From CAVQCJ01 sp963849365 (GTDB taxonomy: Bacteria; Actinomycetota; Actinomycetes; Prado026), in the NCBI GenBank assembly GCA_963849365.1, contig CAWKHA010000004.1, positions 868,001-932,000 on the forward strand: a stretch of 64,000 nucleotides of DNA. Direction: 5' to 3'. Shown here piece by piece: positions 16,689 through 27,156 of the stretch; position 1 is the first letter of the stretch; each line of letters starts with the position of its first letter. Under the pieces are notes generated by a model, which saw only the letters and a list, made by a program, of their open reading frames with translations, did not search any database and was not told the DNA's origin. Position numbers and translations under genes: made by a program.

Positions 16689-17783
16689 CTACGCCCTGGG
16701 CAGCCGGTCCACCGGTGTCCGCGGGGCCAGCGGCGCCGCCACCCCGCGGCGGGGCCCGCTCCACAGCGCCGGCACCGCGTCGATCATGAGCGCGATCCGG
16801 TACGCCGTGGTCTCGTAGTTCACCCGCCAGCCGTGGAAGTGCGGCCAGGCGTCCCGCGGTGTGCGCTCCATCGGGTACCCGGCGGTCTCAAGCCGCGCGA
16901 TCCCGGTGAGGTACTCCTCGTACGTGAGCGTGATCGGGGTGTCCGGGTCCGGGTCGGGGTCGTACTGCAGGCCCAGCGTGTCGGCCAGCTCGCGCAGGCA
17001 GACGAAGCCCATCCGTACGGCCAGTCGCGGCTCGCCGCCCGCTGTCGACGGGTTGAGCGCCAGGTGCAGTGCGGCCGAGTCCATCAGGGCGAGCAGCCCG
17101 ACCAGCCAGTTCCGGGTCGGCTCCTGCGAGCGCAGGAAGATGAGGACCGGGTAGTTCGAGTGCGACTCGGAGACGTCCGCCGCCCAGCGCTCCCAGTCGC
17201 GGTACAGGTCGCGCAGGTTCTCCAGCGACGCGATCGACGCGTGCCGGGCGAGGATCTCCGGCCCCCAGTTCGGCTCACCCGCGCGCGAGTCCAGCAGCGT
17301 CACCTCCGCCTCGCGCCGGTTGTACGCGGCGTACAGCGCCGGCAGGTAGCCGATCTGCAGGCCGATGACGACCGGCCCGGTGAGCGCGGCCGCGAAGTCG
17401 ACGGCGGTGAGCTGGCCGCGGTCCGTCGACGCGAAGCCGAGGGTGAACAGGCTGGACCCCGCCTCACGGATCGCCACCCGCAGCGGCAGCTCGCTGACCG
17501 CGTACACCAGCAGGCCGTAGCCGAACAGGTAGAGCAGCAGCCAGGTCAGCAGCAGCCCGAGCAGCGCGGTCGGGGCGGCCCAGGCCAGCACGCGGTCGCG
17601 CACGATGTAGTCCGGGCTGCGGTCGGCGATGAAGCGGAACGGGGCCGAGGTCGCGCGGCTGACCACCAGGCGCAGCTTCGACCGCAGCCGGCGCGGGACG
17701 ACCAGGTTGCGCAGCACGCTGATCGTCGTCGCGACGACGATCCCGACACCGGCGACGAGGGCCAGGACCTGGAGGGCGTTCAT
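16689..17783 (-). CDS. Ion-channel-like membrane protein
   Basis: The 364-residue protein has an N-terminal hydrophobic helix (VLALVAGVGIVVATTISVL), a second helix pair around residues 70-95 (ALLGLLLTWLLLYLFGYGLLVYAV) and a re-entrant-like segment SLFTLGFASTDRG where potassium channels carry TVGYGD. Another hydrophobic stretch follows (AALTGPVVIGLQIGYLPALYAAY). The C-terminal 200 residues are soluble and include ENLRDLYRDWERWAADVSES. The filter is degenerate, so ion selectivity is doubtful. ATG at 17781-17783 overlaps the larC stop (ATGA), placing it in an operon with larB and larC. Confidence 0.65.
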   Translation of the reverse strand: MNALQVLALVAGVGIVVATTISVLRNLVVPRRLRSKLRLVVSRATSAPFRFIADRSPDYIVRDRVLAWAAPTALLGLLLTWLLLYLFGYGLLVYAVSELPLRVAIREAGSSLFTLGFASTDRGQLTAVDFAAALTGPVVIGLQIGYLPALYAAYNRREAEVTLLDSRAGEPNWGPEILARHASIASLENLRDLYRDWERWAADVSESHSNYPVLIFLRSQEPTRNWLVGLLALMDSAALHLALNPSTAGGEPRLAVRMGFVCLRELADTLGLQYDPDPDPDTPITLTYEEYLTGIARLETAGYPMERTPRDAWPHFHGWRVNYETTAYRIALMIDAVPALWSGPRRGVAAPLAPRTPVDRLPRA

Positions 17784-18997
17784 CCGTTCGGGCCGGCTCC
17801 GTGCAGGCCGGCCCGGTGCGCGGCCGCGACGGCTTCGGCGAGGACTGCCTTGACCGGCCGGCCGGTGGCCGCCGCGACGGCTGCCACGTCGTCGTACTCC
17901 GGCTGGGCGTTGACCAGCGCACCGTCCAGCTCGGCGGTCTTGACCCGGATCTCGTGCCCGTCGACCTGCACGCTCGCCCAGCCCCGGCGCAGCGCGCGCT
18001 TGCGTACCGCGTGCTCCCGCACGCCGATCGCGGACGTCTCGACGAACATGACGCGGCGTACGGCGTCGGCCGCCTCCGGCGGGACGAGCGCGGACAGGGT
18101 GTGGGCGGGCCGACCCTTCTTCATGAGGACCGGTGTCAGCCAGGCGTCGACGGCCCCGGCCTCGAGCAGGCGGGTCAGCACGGCCGGCCACAGCCGCGGG
18201 TCCAGGTCGTCGACGTTCGTCTCGACGACCAGCTGGGTGTCGTCCTCGGCCGGACCGCCGGCGGACAGGGCCGGCACCCGGTCGACCAGCAGCACGCGCA
18301 GCACGTTCGGGCGGCTGTCCAGCTCGCGGCTGCCGGCCCCGGTACCGGATCCCACGATGCGGCCGGCGGGCAGCCCGCCCCAGTGCGTGACGGTCGCGGC
18401 GAGCAGCGCCGCCCCGGTCGGGGTGCACAGCTCGTACGGCTCGTCCCCGGAGTGCACCGGCGCGCCCACCTCTGACAGCAGCGCGACCACGGCCGGCACC
18501 GGGACCGGCAGCAGTCCGTGCGTGGCCCGCACCATGCCCTGCCCGAGCGCGACCGGGGACGACACCACGTCCTGCACCCCGAGGGCGTGCAGGGCGGCGG
18601 CGACCCCGACGACGTCCGCCACCGCGTCCAGCGCCCCCACCTCGTGGAAGTGCACCTGCTCCGGCGAGGTCCGGTGCGCCGTGGCCTCCGCCCGGGCGAG
18701 CCGGGCGAAGACGTCGAGCGCGAGCCGGCGTACGGGGTCGGGAAGGTCGGCCTGCTCGAGCAGGCCGCGCAGGTTCGCCCACGTACGGACGACCGGCGAG
18801 GCCTTGGTGCGTACGTGCACCCAGGTCGCTGCGAGGCCGCCGCGGACGGTGGGTTCCGGCTCCAGGCGGACGGGTTCGGTACCCACGGCGTCGACGGCGG
18901 CCTGCAGCGTCGCCAGCGGCGCGCCGGCGTCCAGCAGCGCGCCGAGCAGCATGTCCCCGCTGGCCCCGGACTCGCACTGGAACCAGGCGGTCGTCAC
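17780..18997 (-). CDS. larC: Nickel pincer cofactor biosynthesis protein LarC
   Basis: The 405-residue protein has the LarC pattern: WFQCESGASGDMLLGALLDAG at the N-terminus, HFHEVGALDAVADVVG, CTPTGAALLA, and the C-terminal VVETNVDDLDP with VLMKKGRPAHTLSALVP. LarC inserts nickel into the pincer nucleotide using CTP, finishing the cofactor of lactate racemase-type enzymes. GTG at 18995-18997. It follows larB and overlaps the channel-like gene downstream. LarE and LarA are not in the window. Confidence 0.88.
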   Translation of the reverse strand: MTTAWFQCESGASGDMLLGALLDAGAPLATLQAAVDAVGTEPVRLEPEPTVRGGLAATWVHVRTKASPVVRTWANLRGLLEQADLPDPVRRLALDVFARLARAEATAHRTSPEQVHFHEVGALDAVADVVGVAAALHALGVQDVVSSPVALGQGMVRATHGLLPVPVPAVVALLSEVGAPVHSGDEPYELCTPTGAALLAATVTHWGGLPAGRIVGSGTGAGSRELDSRPNVLRVLLVDRVPALSAGGPAEDDTQLVVETNVDDLDPRLWPAVLTRLLEAGAVDAWLTPVLMKKGRPAHTLSALVPPEAADAVRRVMFVETSAIGVREHAVRKRALRRGWASVQVDGHEIRVKTAELDGALVNAQPEYDDVAAVAAATGRPVKAVLAEAVAAAHRAGLHGAGPNG

Positions 18998-19718
18998 CGG
19001 CGGTCGCCCCTTGCGGTGGCGGTGGCGGTGGCGGCGGCGCGGCCGACCGGCGGGCGACCCGGGCGGCGAAGACCCCCGCGCCGAAGCCGTTGTCGATGTT
19101 GACGACGGCGACACCGGGCGCGCACGAGTTCAGCATCGCCAGCAGCGCGGCGAGGCCGCCGAACGAGGCTCCGTACCCGACCGAGGTGGGCACCGCCACC
19201 AGCGGGACGCCGACCAGCCCGCCCACCACCGACGGGAGCGCGCCCTCCATGCCGGCGACGACCACCAGGCAGTCGGCGTCGTCGAGCCGCTCGCGGGCGG
19301 CCATGACGCGGTGCAGGCCGGCCACCCCGACGTCGTCCACGCGTACGACCTCGGTCCCGTAGACGGCGGCGGTGACGGCCGCTTCGGCGGCGACCGGGGC
19401 GTCCGACGTCCCGGCCGAGACGACGCACACCCGACCGACCGGCGCTGGCAGCGGGCCGAGCGTGGCGGTGCGGGCGGTGCCGTCCAGGACGGCGTGCGGG
19501 AACGCGGCCGCGACCGCTGCGGCGGCGTCGTCCGGCAGCCGGGTCGCGAGCACGGCCCGCTCGGGGTGGGCCGCGTGCAGCGTCGCGAGCAGGTCGACGG
19601 TCTGCTGCGCGGTCTTGCCGGCGCCGTAGACGACCTCGGGGTCGCCGGTGCGCTCGGCCCGGTGCGTGTCGACCCGCGCGTAGCCGAGGTCGGTGTATCC
19701 CGGGTCCGGGGCGCTCAT
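18994..19718 (-). CDS. larB: Nickel pincer cofactor biosynthesis protein LarB, 3' end frameshifted
   Basis: The reading from ATG 19716-19718 gives MSAPDPGYTDLGYARVDTHR, VVYGAGKTAQQTVDLL, VCVVSAGTSDAPVAAEAAVT and VAVPTSVGYGASFGGLAALL, ending with VVNIDNGFGAG. This is LarB, which carboxylates nicotinic acid adenine dinucleotide, the first step of nickel-pincer synthesis. After VFAARVARR the frame runs into a poly-proline stretch (a GGTGGC hexamer repeat) and finds no stop until the channel gene ends. A TGA at 18994-18996, overlapping the larC GTG, lies in another frame. The distance 18994-19718 is 725 bases, so one base is probably missing. Confidence 0.75.
19015..19038. repeat. Hexamer tandem repeat at the larB-larC junction
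   Basis: GGTGGC occurs three times in a row, followed by GGCGGC. It encodes the run of prolines at the larB end and is a likely site of replication slippage or sequencing error. Confidence 0.7.
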
Positions 19719-19771
19719 GGGCCGCACCTTAGTGCGGCTGCGGCCAGCCGACTCCTCGGCGCCTCCCGTCC

Positions 19772-19837
19772 GCGACTGATGCGCGCGTCTTGGTCCTTCG
19801 CGGCCCGCTGTACGCCCAAGACGCGCGCATCAGTCGG
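19772..19837. repeat. 66-bp dispersed palindrome, copy C
   Basis: The arms match CGACTGATGCGCGCGTCTTG and its complement; the outermost base pair is lost. It lies between the divergent start codons of larB (19718) and the DUF4446 gene (19889), so it cannot act simply as a terminator of either gene. Confidence 0.85.
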
Positions 19838-19876
19838 GTGGAAGTCGGGCGGGCGTGGGGGGCGGTGCGGAGCGGT

Positions 19877-19882
19877 TACCCT
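19877..19882 (+). promoter_or_regulatory. -10 box TACCCT for a leaderless start
   Basis: TACCCT is followed by exactly six bases and then the GTG start of the DUF4446 gene, with no ribosome-binding site between. Confidence 0.35.
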
Positions 19883-19888
19883 CACGGG

Positions 19889-20455
19889 GTGTCGCTGACC
19901 CCCGCCGCCACCTCGGTGGTCGCCGTGTCCGCGGCGGCCCTGGCACTGGTCGGGCTCGTGCTCGGCGTCGTGGCCCAGGTGCGGCTGCGCCGGCTGCGCC
20001 GGTCGTACAGCGTGCTGCAGTCCGGGGACGGCGAGTCCTCGTTCGTCGAGGCCGCGGCCCGCACGTCCCGCGACGTCGACGGGCTGCGCCGGGACGTGGC
20101 CGTGCTGTCCGCCGGGCTCGACGACGCACGTGCCGACCTGTCCGACGCGATCCGGCACGTCGCGGTCGTCCGGTACGACGCGTTCGGCGACATGGGCGGC
20201 CGGCTCTCGTTCTCGGCGGCCCTGCTGGACGACTCCGGCGACGGGCTGGTGCTGAGCTCGATCGCCGGGCGCACCGAGACGCGTACGTACGCCAAGGGGG
20301 TCAAGCGCGGCACCTCGGAGGCGCAGCTGTCGCCGGAGGAGGAGCAGGTCGTCGGCTGGGCGATGCGCGGACGTCCCGGCTCGGCCAAGGCAGCGGCGGC
20401 GCGCACCCCGCGCCCGACCGTGACCGTCGCGCCCGACGAGGCTCAGCAGGCATGA
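19889..20455 (+). CDS. DUF4446-family membrane-anchored protein
   Basis: The 188-residue protein has one N-terminal membrane helix (VVAVSAAALALVGLVLGVVAQV), a coiled-coil-like stretch around residues 50-90, then the conserved DUF4446 core VRYDAFGDMGGRLSFSAALL and SSIAGRTETRTYAKGV. Its function is unknown. GTG at 19889. Its stop overlaps the prephenate dehydratase start (ATGA), so pheA may depend on its translation. Confidence 0.8.
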   Translation: MSLTPAATSVVAVSAAALALVGLVLGVVAQVRLRRLRRSYSVLQSGDGESSFVEAAARTSRDVDGLRRDVAVLSAGLDDARADLSDAIRHVAVVRYDAFGDMGGRLSFSAALLDDSGDGLVLSSIAGRTETRTYAKGVKRGTSEAQLSPEEEQVVGWAMRGRPGSAKAAAARTPRPTVTVAPDEAQQA

Positions 20456-21411
20456 GCGCGGGCGATGCCGACGGCGTCCAGTACGCCTACCTCGGACCGG
20501 CGGGGACGTTCACCGAGGCCGCGCTCGTGGCCTACCTGGAGTCGGCGGGTGGCCCGGGCCGCGTCGGCGTGACGCTCGTGCCGTGCCCGACCGTGCCGGT
20601 CGCGCTGGACGCCGTCCGGGACGGCTCGGCGGTGGCCGCGATGGTACCGCTGGAGAACTCGGTCGGGGGATCGGTGCCGACGACCATCGACGAGCTGGCC
20701 GTGGGCCGCCCGCTCGTCATCCACCGCGAGGTGCACCTGCCGGTGGCGTTCGCGCTGCTCGCACGCCCCGGTACGACGCTGGCCGACGTCACCACTGTCG
20801 CGGGCCACCCGCAGGCGCACCTGCAGTGCCGGGGGTGGCTGCGCGAGCAGCTGCCGCAGGCGGAGGCGGTGGAGACCTCGTCGAACGCGGACGCCGCGCG
20901 CCTGGTCGCCGACGGCCGCTGGGACGCAGCCCTGGCCGCGGGCTTCGCGGCGAAGGTCTACGGCCTGGACATCCTGGCCGAGGGCGTGCACGACGTCCCC
21001 GGCGCGGAGACCCGGTTCGTGCTGGTCACGGCTCCGGACGCACCCGAGCCGGCGACCGGCTCCGACAAGACCTCGCTGGTCCTGGTGATCGGCCAGGACC
21101 ACCCCGGCGCGCTGCTGGAGATCCTCACCGAGTTCGCGGTCCGCGGGATCAACCTGACCCGGATCGAGTCCCGGCCCACCGGCGGCGGCATCGGGGACTA
21201 CTTCTTCGCAGTGGACGCCGAAGGCCACATCGACGAGGCCCGGGTCGGCGAGGCGCTGATCGGGCTGCACCGGATCTGTGCCGACGTCCGGTACCTGGGC
21301 TCCTACCCGCGGGCCGACTCGGTCCGGCCGAGCCTGCGCCGCGGGGTGTCCGACGCCGAGTACGGCCAGGCCCAGGCGTGGCTGGCCCGGGTCCGCGACG
21401 GGCGGTCCTAG
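20452..21411 (+). CDS. pheA: Prephenate dehydratase
   Basis: The 319-residue enzyme has YLGPAGTFTEAAL, VPLENSVGGSVPTTIDEL, the substrate-binding ETRFVLV and a C-terminal ACT domain with HPGALLEILTEFAVRGINLT and the feedback motif ESRP. It converts prephenate to phenylpyruvate in phenylalanine synthesis and should be inhibited by phenylalanine. It starts four bases inside the preceding gene. A phenylalanine hydroxylase gene lies 30 kb away in this window, so synthesis and breakdown of phenylalanine are both present. Confidence 0.92.
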   Translation: MSAGDADGVQYAYLGPAGTFTEAALVAYLESAGGPGRVGVTLVPCPTVPVALDAVRDGSAVAAMVPLENSVGGSVPTTIDELAVGRPLVIHREVHLPVAFALLARPGTTLADVTTVAGHPQAHLQCRGWLREQLPQAEAVETSSNADAARLVADGRWDAALAAGFAAKVYGLDILAEGVHDVPGAETRFVLVTAPDAPEPATGSDKTSLVLVIGQDHPGALLEILTEFAVRGINLTRIESRPTGGGIGDYFFAVDAEGHIDEARVGEALIGLHRICADVRYLGSYPRADSVRPSLRRGVSDAEYGQAQAWLARVRDGRS

Positions 21412-21487
21412 CCCTTCGCGGCTCAAGCCCCCGCCCCGCGCTGACGACGGTCAAGGGAGGGGACCGCGTCGGGTGGAAGGGTTTCGC

Positions 21488-23542
21488 GTGCGCAGACTGC
21501 GTCTGACGACGACGTTCGCCCTGGTGAGCCTCGTCGCGATGACCGGACTGGGGACCGCACTGGTCTGGACGACGTCGCGCCTGCTGCAGCAGCAGGCGCT
21601 GACACAGGCCGCCCGGACCGCCGAGGCGTACGTGTCGTCCGGCGTCGAGCGCGAGGTCCCCGAGGACGCGATCCGGACCGGGTCCCTGCCCGCCGGTCTC
21701 GTCCGGGAGCTGGACTCGGTGTTCCTGCCCCGGTCCGGCTCGACGCTCGTGGGCATCCGGCTGTGGACCGGCGACGGAGTGGTCGTCTACGACAGCTCCG
21801 ACCGCGGCCAGGGCGGGCGGGGAGCATCCGGAGCCAGCACGCGCAGCGCGCCGGACACCATCGCGGCCGGGGCGATCCCCGACCCGGTGCGGTTCCAGGA
21901 CGCGATCCGCCGCGTCGGCGCCACCTCGTCCGCGGCGGTGGTGATCGAGGTCGACCCGACCGGGCACAGCTCGCAGCGACTCGACGTCTACGTCCCGGTC
22001 AAGTACAACCGGACATCGCCGACCGCGGTGGCCGAGGTGGTGCTCTCGTACGACGAGACCGCGGCCGCGATCCACCAGGAGACGCTGACCATCCTGTACG
22101 TGACGGCGGGCGGCCTGGCACTGCTGTGGCTGCTGCTGTTCCGGACCGTGCACCGGGCCAGCCGGCGGCTGCGCACGCAGGCGTCCGAGAACGCCAGGCT
22201 GGCGCTGCTGGACCCGCTGACCGGACTGCCGAACCGCCGCCTGTTCAACGACCGGCTCGACCGCGCCGCCGCGGTCTCGGCCCGCAGCGGCCTCCCGCTG
22301 GCGCTCCTGCTGCTGGACATCGACCGGTTCAAGGACGTCAACGACACGCTCGGCCACCCGCGTGGCGACGCGTTGCTCATCGAGGTGGCGAGCCGGCTGC
22401 GTCGCACGATCCGGGACGCTGACACCGTGGCCCGGCTCGGTGGCGACGAGTTCGCCATCCTGCTGCCGGTCGTGGAGTCGGTCGCGGCCGCCGAGTCGTT
22501 CGCCGAGCGGGTGCGTGCGGTCTTCACCGAGCCGTTCGACCTGGAGGGCATGCTGCTGCACGTCGACACGTCGGTGGGGCTCGCCGTGCTGCCTGAGCAC
22601 GCCGACGACGTGACCTCGCTGATGGCCAGGGCGGACATCGCGATGTACACCGCGAAGGCGGCCGGGATGGGGGTCGCGACGTACGCCGGCCAGGACGCCG
22701 CGACGGACGCCTCCAGCCGGCTGATGCTGCTCGGCGACCTGCGGCGGGCCCTCGACAACGAGGAGGAGCTGCACCTGCACTACCAGCCCAAGGTCGACCT
22801 GCGCACGGGAGCGGTGGTCGGCCTGGAGGCGCTGCTGCGCTGGCAGCACCCGACGCTAGGGAACATCCCGCCCGCCGACTTCATCCCGGTGGCCGAGCGG
22901 ACCGGGCTGATGCAGCAGGTGACCGCGCGGGTGCTCGGGCTGGTGGCCAAGCAGATCGCCACCTGGCGGGAGCAGGGCCAGGAGCTCCCGGTCGCCGTCA
23001 ACCTGTCCGCCCGCAACCTGCTCGAGGCGGAGCTGGACGTGTTCGTCGCCGGCCTGCTGGAGATGTACGACCTGCCGCCGAGCCTGCTGGAGTTCGAGAT
23101 CACCGAGAGCGCGATCATCGAGGACCCGGTCCGGGCGGTGGCGATGCTGCGCCGGCTCACCGACCTGGGCATCACGGTCGCGGTCGACGACTTCGGGATC
23201 GGTAACACCTCGATGAGCCAGCTCGGCAACATGCCGCTGCGCACTATCAAGATCGACCGCTCGTTCGTCACGCACCTGGACGAGGACGGCAGCGGGCTCG
23301 TGCTGGTCAAGGCGATCGTCGACCTGGCCCACGAGTTCGGCCTGACCGCGGTCGCCGAGGGGGTCGAGACGCCGGACGTGATCGACCGCCTGCGCCGGCT
23401 CGGCTGCGACGTGGCCCAGGGGTACCACTGGTCGCGACCGGTCCCGCCCGGCGAGCTGCCCGACGTCGTGCAGCGGCTGTCGAGCGAGTCCTCCGCCCGG
23501 CCGGCGGCCCGCACCGGGAGCCGGGGGCGCACCCGCCGGTAG
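21488..23542 (+). CDS. Membrane GGDEF-EAL cyclic-di-GMP enzyme
   Basis: The 684-residue protein has a membrane helix at residues about 5-28, an extracytoplasmic sensor domain to about 200, a second helix at 201-220 (ILYVTAGGLALLWLLLF), a GGDEF domain with an intact RLGGDEFAIL near residue 317, and an EAL domain with GLEALLRW near 445, NLSARN, EITESAI, DDFGIG and AEGVET. Both catalytic sites look intact, so it may make and degrade c-di-GMP depending on the signal. GTG at 21488 follows GGAAGGG; an upstream GTG at 21473 is an alternative. The window also holds an HD-GYP phosphodiesterase gene. Confidence 0.88.
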   Translation: MRRLRLTTTFALVSLVAMTGLGTALVWTTSRLLQQQALTQAARTAEAYVSSGVEREVPEDAIRTGSLPAGLVRELDSVFLPRSGSTLVGIRLWTGDGVVVYDSSDRGQGGRGASGASTRSAPDTIAAGAIPDPVRFQDAIRRVGATSSAAVVIEVDPTGHSSQRLDVYVPVKYNRTSPTAVAEVVLSYDETAAAIHQETLTILYVTAGGLALLWLLLFRTVHRASRRLRTQASENARLALLDPLTGLPNRRLFNDRLDRAAAVSARSGLPLALLLLDIDRFKDVNDTLGHPRGDALLIEVASRLRRTIRDADTVARLGGDEFAILLPVVESVAAAESFAERVRAVFTEPFDLEGMLLHVDTSVGLAVLPEHADDVTSLMARADIAMYTAKAAGMGVATYAGQDAATDASSRLMLLGDLRRALDNEEELHLHYQPKVDLRTGAVVGLEALLRWQHPTLGNIPPADFIPVAERTGLMQQVTARVLGLVAKQIATWREQGQELPVAVNLSARNLLEAELDVFVAGLLEMYDLPPSLLEFEITESAIIEDPVRAVAMLRRLTDLGITVAVDDFGIGNTSMSQLGNMPLRTIKIDRSFVTHLDEDGSGLVLVKAIVDLAHEFGLTAVAEGVETPDVIDRLRRLGCDVAQGYHWSRPVPPGELPDVVQRLSSESSARPAARTGSRGRTRR

Positions 23543-23545
23543 GCT
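23540..23545 (+). promoter_or_regulatory. -10 box TAGGCT for leaderless serS
   Basis: TAGGCT overlaps the TAG stop of the GGDEF-EAL gene and ends eight bases before the serS GTG. No ribosome-binding site lies between, so serS is probably transcribed from here as a leaderless mRNA. Confidence 0.45.
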
Positions 23546-23553
23546 GCTACGCC

Positions 23554-24825
<1,272 letters not shown>

Positions 24826-24844
24826 CGTCTCGGCTAAGTGGGGG

Positions 24845-26228
24845 TCAGGGGACGGCGGGGACGGTCGCCAGGCCGGCGGCGAGGCGCTCGTCGGTGACCT
24901 CTTCGTCCTGCATCCGGCCGTCCAGGTAGGCGTCGTACGCGGCCATGTCGAAGTGCCCGTGCCCGCACAGCGCAGTGAGGATCACCTTCTCCTCGCCGCT
25001 CTCCTTGCAGGCCTTCGCCTCCCGTACGGCTGCGGCGAGCGCGTGCGTCGGCTCCGGGGCCGGCACGATGCCCTCCGACCGCGCGAAGGTGATGGCCGCC
25101 TCGAAGCACTCGCGCTGCGGGATCGCGATCGCCTCCATCAGCCCCAGCTCGTAGATGTGCGAGATCAGCGGCGACATGCCGTGGTACCGCAGCCCGCCCG
25201 CGTGGATCGGGTCCGGTACGAAGTCGTGCCCGAGCGTGTGCATCTTCAGCAGCGGCGTCATACCGGCCGTGTCGCCGAAGTCGTACGCGTACACGCCGCG
25301 GGTGAGCGACGGGCAGGACGACGGCTCGACCGCCCGGATGGTCGGGTTCATCTTCCCGGCCAGCTTCTCGCGCAGGAACGGGAACGACAGCCCGGCGAAG
25401 TTCGAGCCACCGCCGGTGCACCCGACCAGCAGGTCCGGCGTCTCGCCGACCTTGGCCAGCTGCAGCAGCGCCTCCTCGCCGATGATCGTCTGGTGCAGCA
25501 GGACGTGGTTGAGCACCGAGCCCAGCGCGTACTTCACGTCGTCGGACTGCGCGGCCACCTCGACCGCCTCGGAGATCGCGATGCCCAGCGAGCCGGGGTG
25601 GTCCGGGTCGATCTTCAGCTGCGCCCGCCCGGCCTCGGTCAGCGCGGACGGTGAGCGGTGCACCGTGCCGCCGAACATCTCGATCATCATCCGGCGGTAC
25701 GGCTTCTGGTCGTACGACGCCCCGACCTGCCACACCTCGCACTCCAGGCCGAACAGCGCGCAAGCGAACGCCAGCGCCGTGCCCCACTGGCCGGCGCCGG
25801 TCTCGGTCGTCAGCTTCCGTACGCCCGCCTTGGCGTTGTAGAACGCCTGCGGCACCGCGGTGTTCGGCTTGTGCGAGCCGGCCGGCGAGCCGCCCTCGTA
25901 CTTGTAGTAGATGCGGGCCGGGGTGCCGAGCGCCTTCTCCAGCCGGTGCGCCCGGTACAGCGGCGAGGGCCGCCACAGCCGGTAGACGTCCAGCACCTCG
26001 CCGGGGATGTCCACGTACCGCTCGCCGGTGACCTCTTGCAGGATGAGGTCCATCGGGAACAGCGGGGCGAGGTCGTCCGGGCCGACCGGCTGCAGCGTGC
26101 CGGGGTGCAGCGGCGGCGGCGGGAGGCGACGGCAGGTCGGGCACGATGTTGTACCACTGCGTCGGCATCTGCGACTCGTCGAGCGTGATCTTGTGCTGGT
26201 TCACGGCTGCGCCGCCCATGTCGGTCAT
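24845..26228 (-). CDS. TrpB2-type tryptophan synthase beta-like protein, frameshifted
   Basis: The bulk (24845 to about 26115) encodes a PLP enzyme with the catalytic-Lys segment GSHKPNTAVPQAFYNAKA, the phosphate loop VGCTGGGSNFAGL and the TrpB2 features RPSPLYRAHRLEKAL and HAGGLRYHGMSPL. The first codons, from ATG 26226-26228, read HKITLDESQMPTQWYNIVPDLP in another frame. Removing one G from the run at 26121-26123 joins them through a Pro-rich linker, as in normal TrpB2 proteins. TrpB2 makes tryptophan from indole and serine, or acts on related substrates. The shift is either an error or a real inactivation; an inner ATG at 26051-26053 would lack the N-terminal segment. Confidence 0.82.
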
Positions 26229-26312
26229 GGCGGCACGCTAGCGTCGTTGCACACGGAATGGCTGCCCTGGTGACCAATCCGTAGGCAACGACGGATCTGA
26301 TGGGATGGCGGC

Positions 26313-27131
26313 ATGAGCTCGCTGGGTCCGGTCCGGCTGGTCGCCACCGACCTGGACGGGACCGTGGTACGCCGCGACGGCTCGGTGTCGGCGCGCACCG
26401 TCGCTGCGCTCGGCGCGGTCGAGGACGCGGGGCTGCCGGTCGTCTTCGTCACCGGCCGGCCGCCGCGGTGGATGGCCCAGGTGGTCGAGGCCACCGGTCA
26501 CCGTGGCGTCGCGGTGTGCGCGAACGGCGCGCTGGTCTACGACCTGCACTCCGAGGCCGTCCTGGACCGCTTCCTGCTCGAGCCGGGGCTCGCGCTCGAG
26601 GTGGTGCGCCGGCTGCGCCTGACCCTGCCCGCGGTGGTGTTCGCGGTCGAGCGGCACGAGTCCTACGCGCACGAGCAGCGGTACCGGATGCGCTGGGAGT
26701 CCGCCGACGTCCAGACGGTGCCGACGGCGGAGGACCTGCTCGCCGAGCCGGTCGCGAAGCTGCTCGCGCGCGACGAGACCAGTACCGGTGACGCGATGCT
26801 CGCCGCGGCGCGCGAGGTGCTGGGCGAGCTGGTGGCCGTGACGCACTCCAACCGCCGGGACTGCCTGCTGGAGATCTCGGCGCCCGGGGTCACCAAGGCG
26901 AGCACGCTCGCGCTGCTGGCCGGGCGCCTGGGCATCGGCCCGGACGCGGTGCTGGCGTTCGGAGACCAGCCCAACGACCTGCCGATGCTCGGCTGGGCCG
27001 GCTCGGCGTACGCCATGGCCGACTCGCACCCCGAGGTCCTGGCGGCCGTGGCCCGCCGGACCGGAACCGTCGACGAGGACGGGGTCGCCGCCGTCCTCGA
27101 GCAGCTGCTCGCCTCCGGCACCCTCCCCTGA
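26313..27131 (+). CDS. HAD-superfamily (Cof-type) hydrolase
   Basis: The 272-residue protein has the HAD motif I LVATDLDGTVV, motif II FVTGRP, a large cap domain, and the C-terminal KASTLALLAGRLGI with motif IV FGDQPNDLPML. This is the Cof/SupH subgroup, typically phosphatases acting on sugar phosphates or FMN/PLP-like compounds. The substrate is not predictable. ATG at 26313; it is divergent from the TrpB2-type gene. Confidence 0.85.
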   Translation: MSSLGPVRLVATDLDGTVVRRDGSVSARTVAALGAVEDAGLPVVFVTGRPPRWMAQVVEATGHRGVAVCANGALVYDLHSEAVLDRFLLEPGLALEVVRRLRLTLPAVVFAVERHESYAHEQRYRMRWESADVQTVPTAEDLLAEPVAKLLARDETSTGDAMLAAAREVLGELVAVTHSNRRDCLLEISAPGVTKASTLALLAGRLGIGPDAVLAFGDQPNDLPMLGWAGSAYAMADSHPEVLAAVARRTGTVDEDGVAAVLEQLLASGTLP

Positions 27132-27156
27132 CCCGCGGACAGGGCGGGCGTGCGGC

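Noticed and set aside
19015..19038. GGTGGC repeat as a CRISPR or phase-variation locus
   Set aside because: Four hexamers change length by multiples of three and cannot shift the frame alone; no spacer-like units are present.
16689..19727. A minus-strand frame of about 1,000 codons joining larB to the channel gene
   Set aside because: The middle part is antisense-like reading of larC in another frame; larC is intact and conserved. The join is caused by a frameshift near the larB end, not a real fusion.
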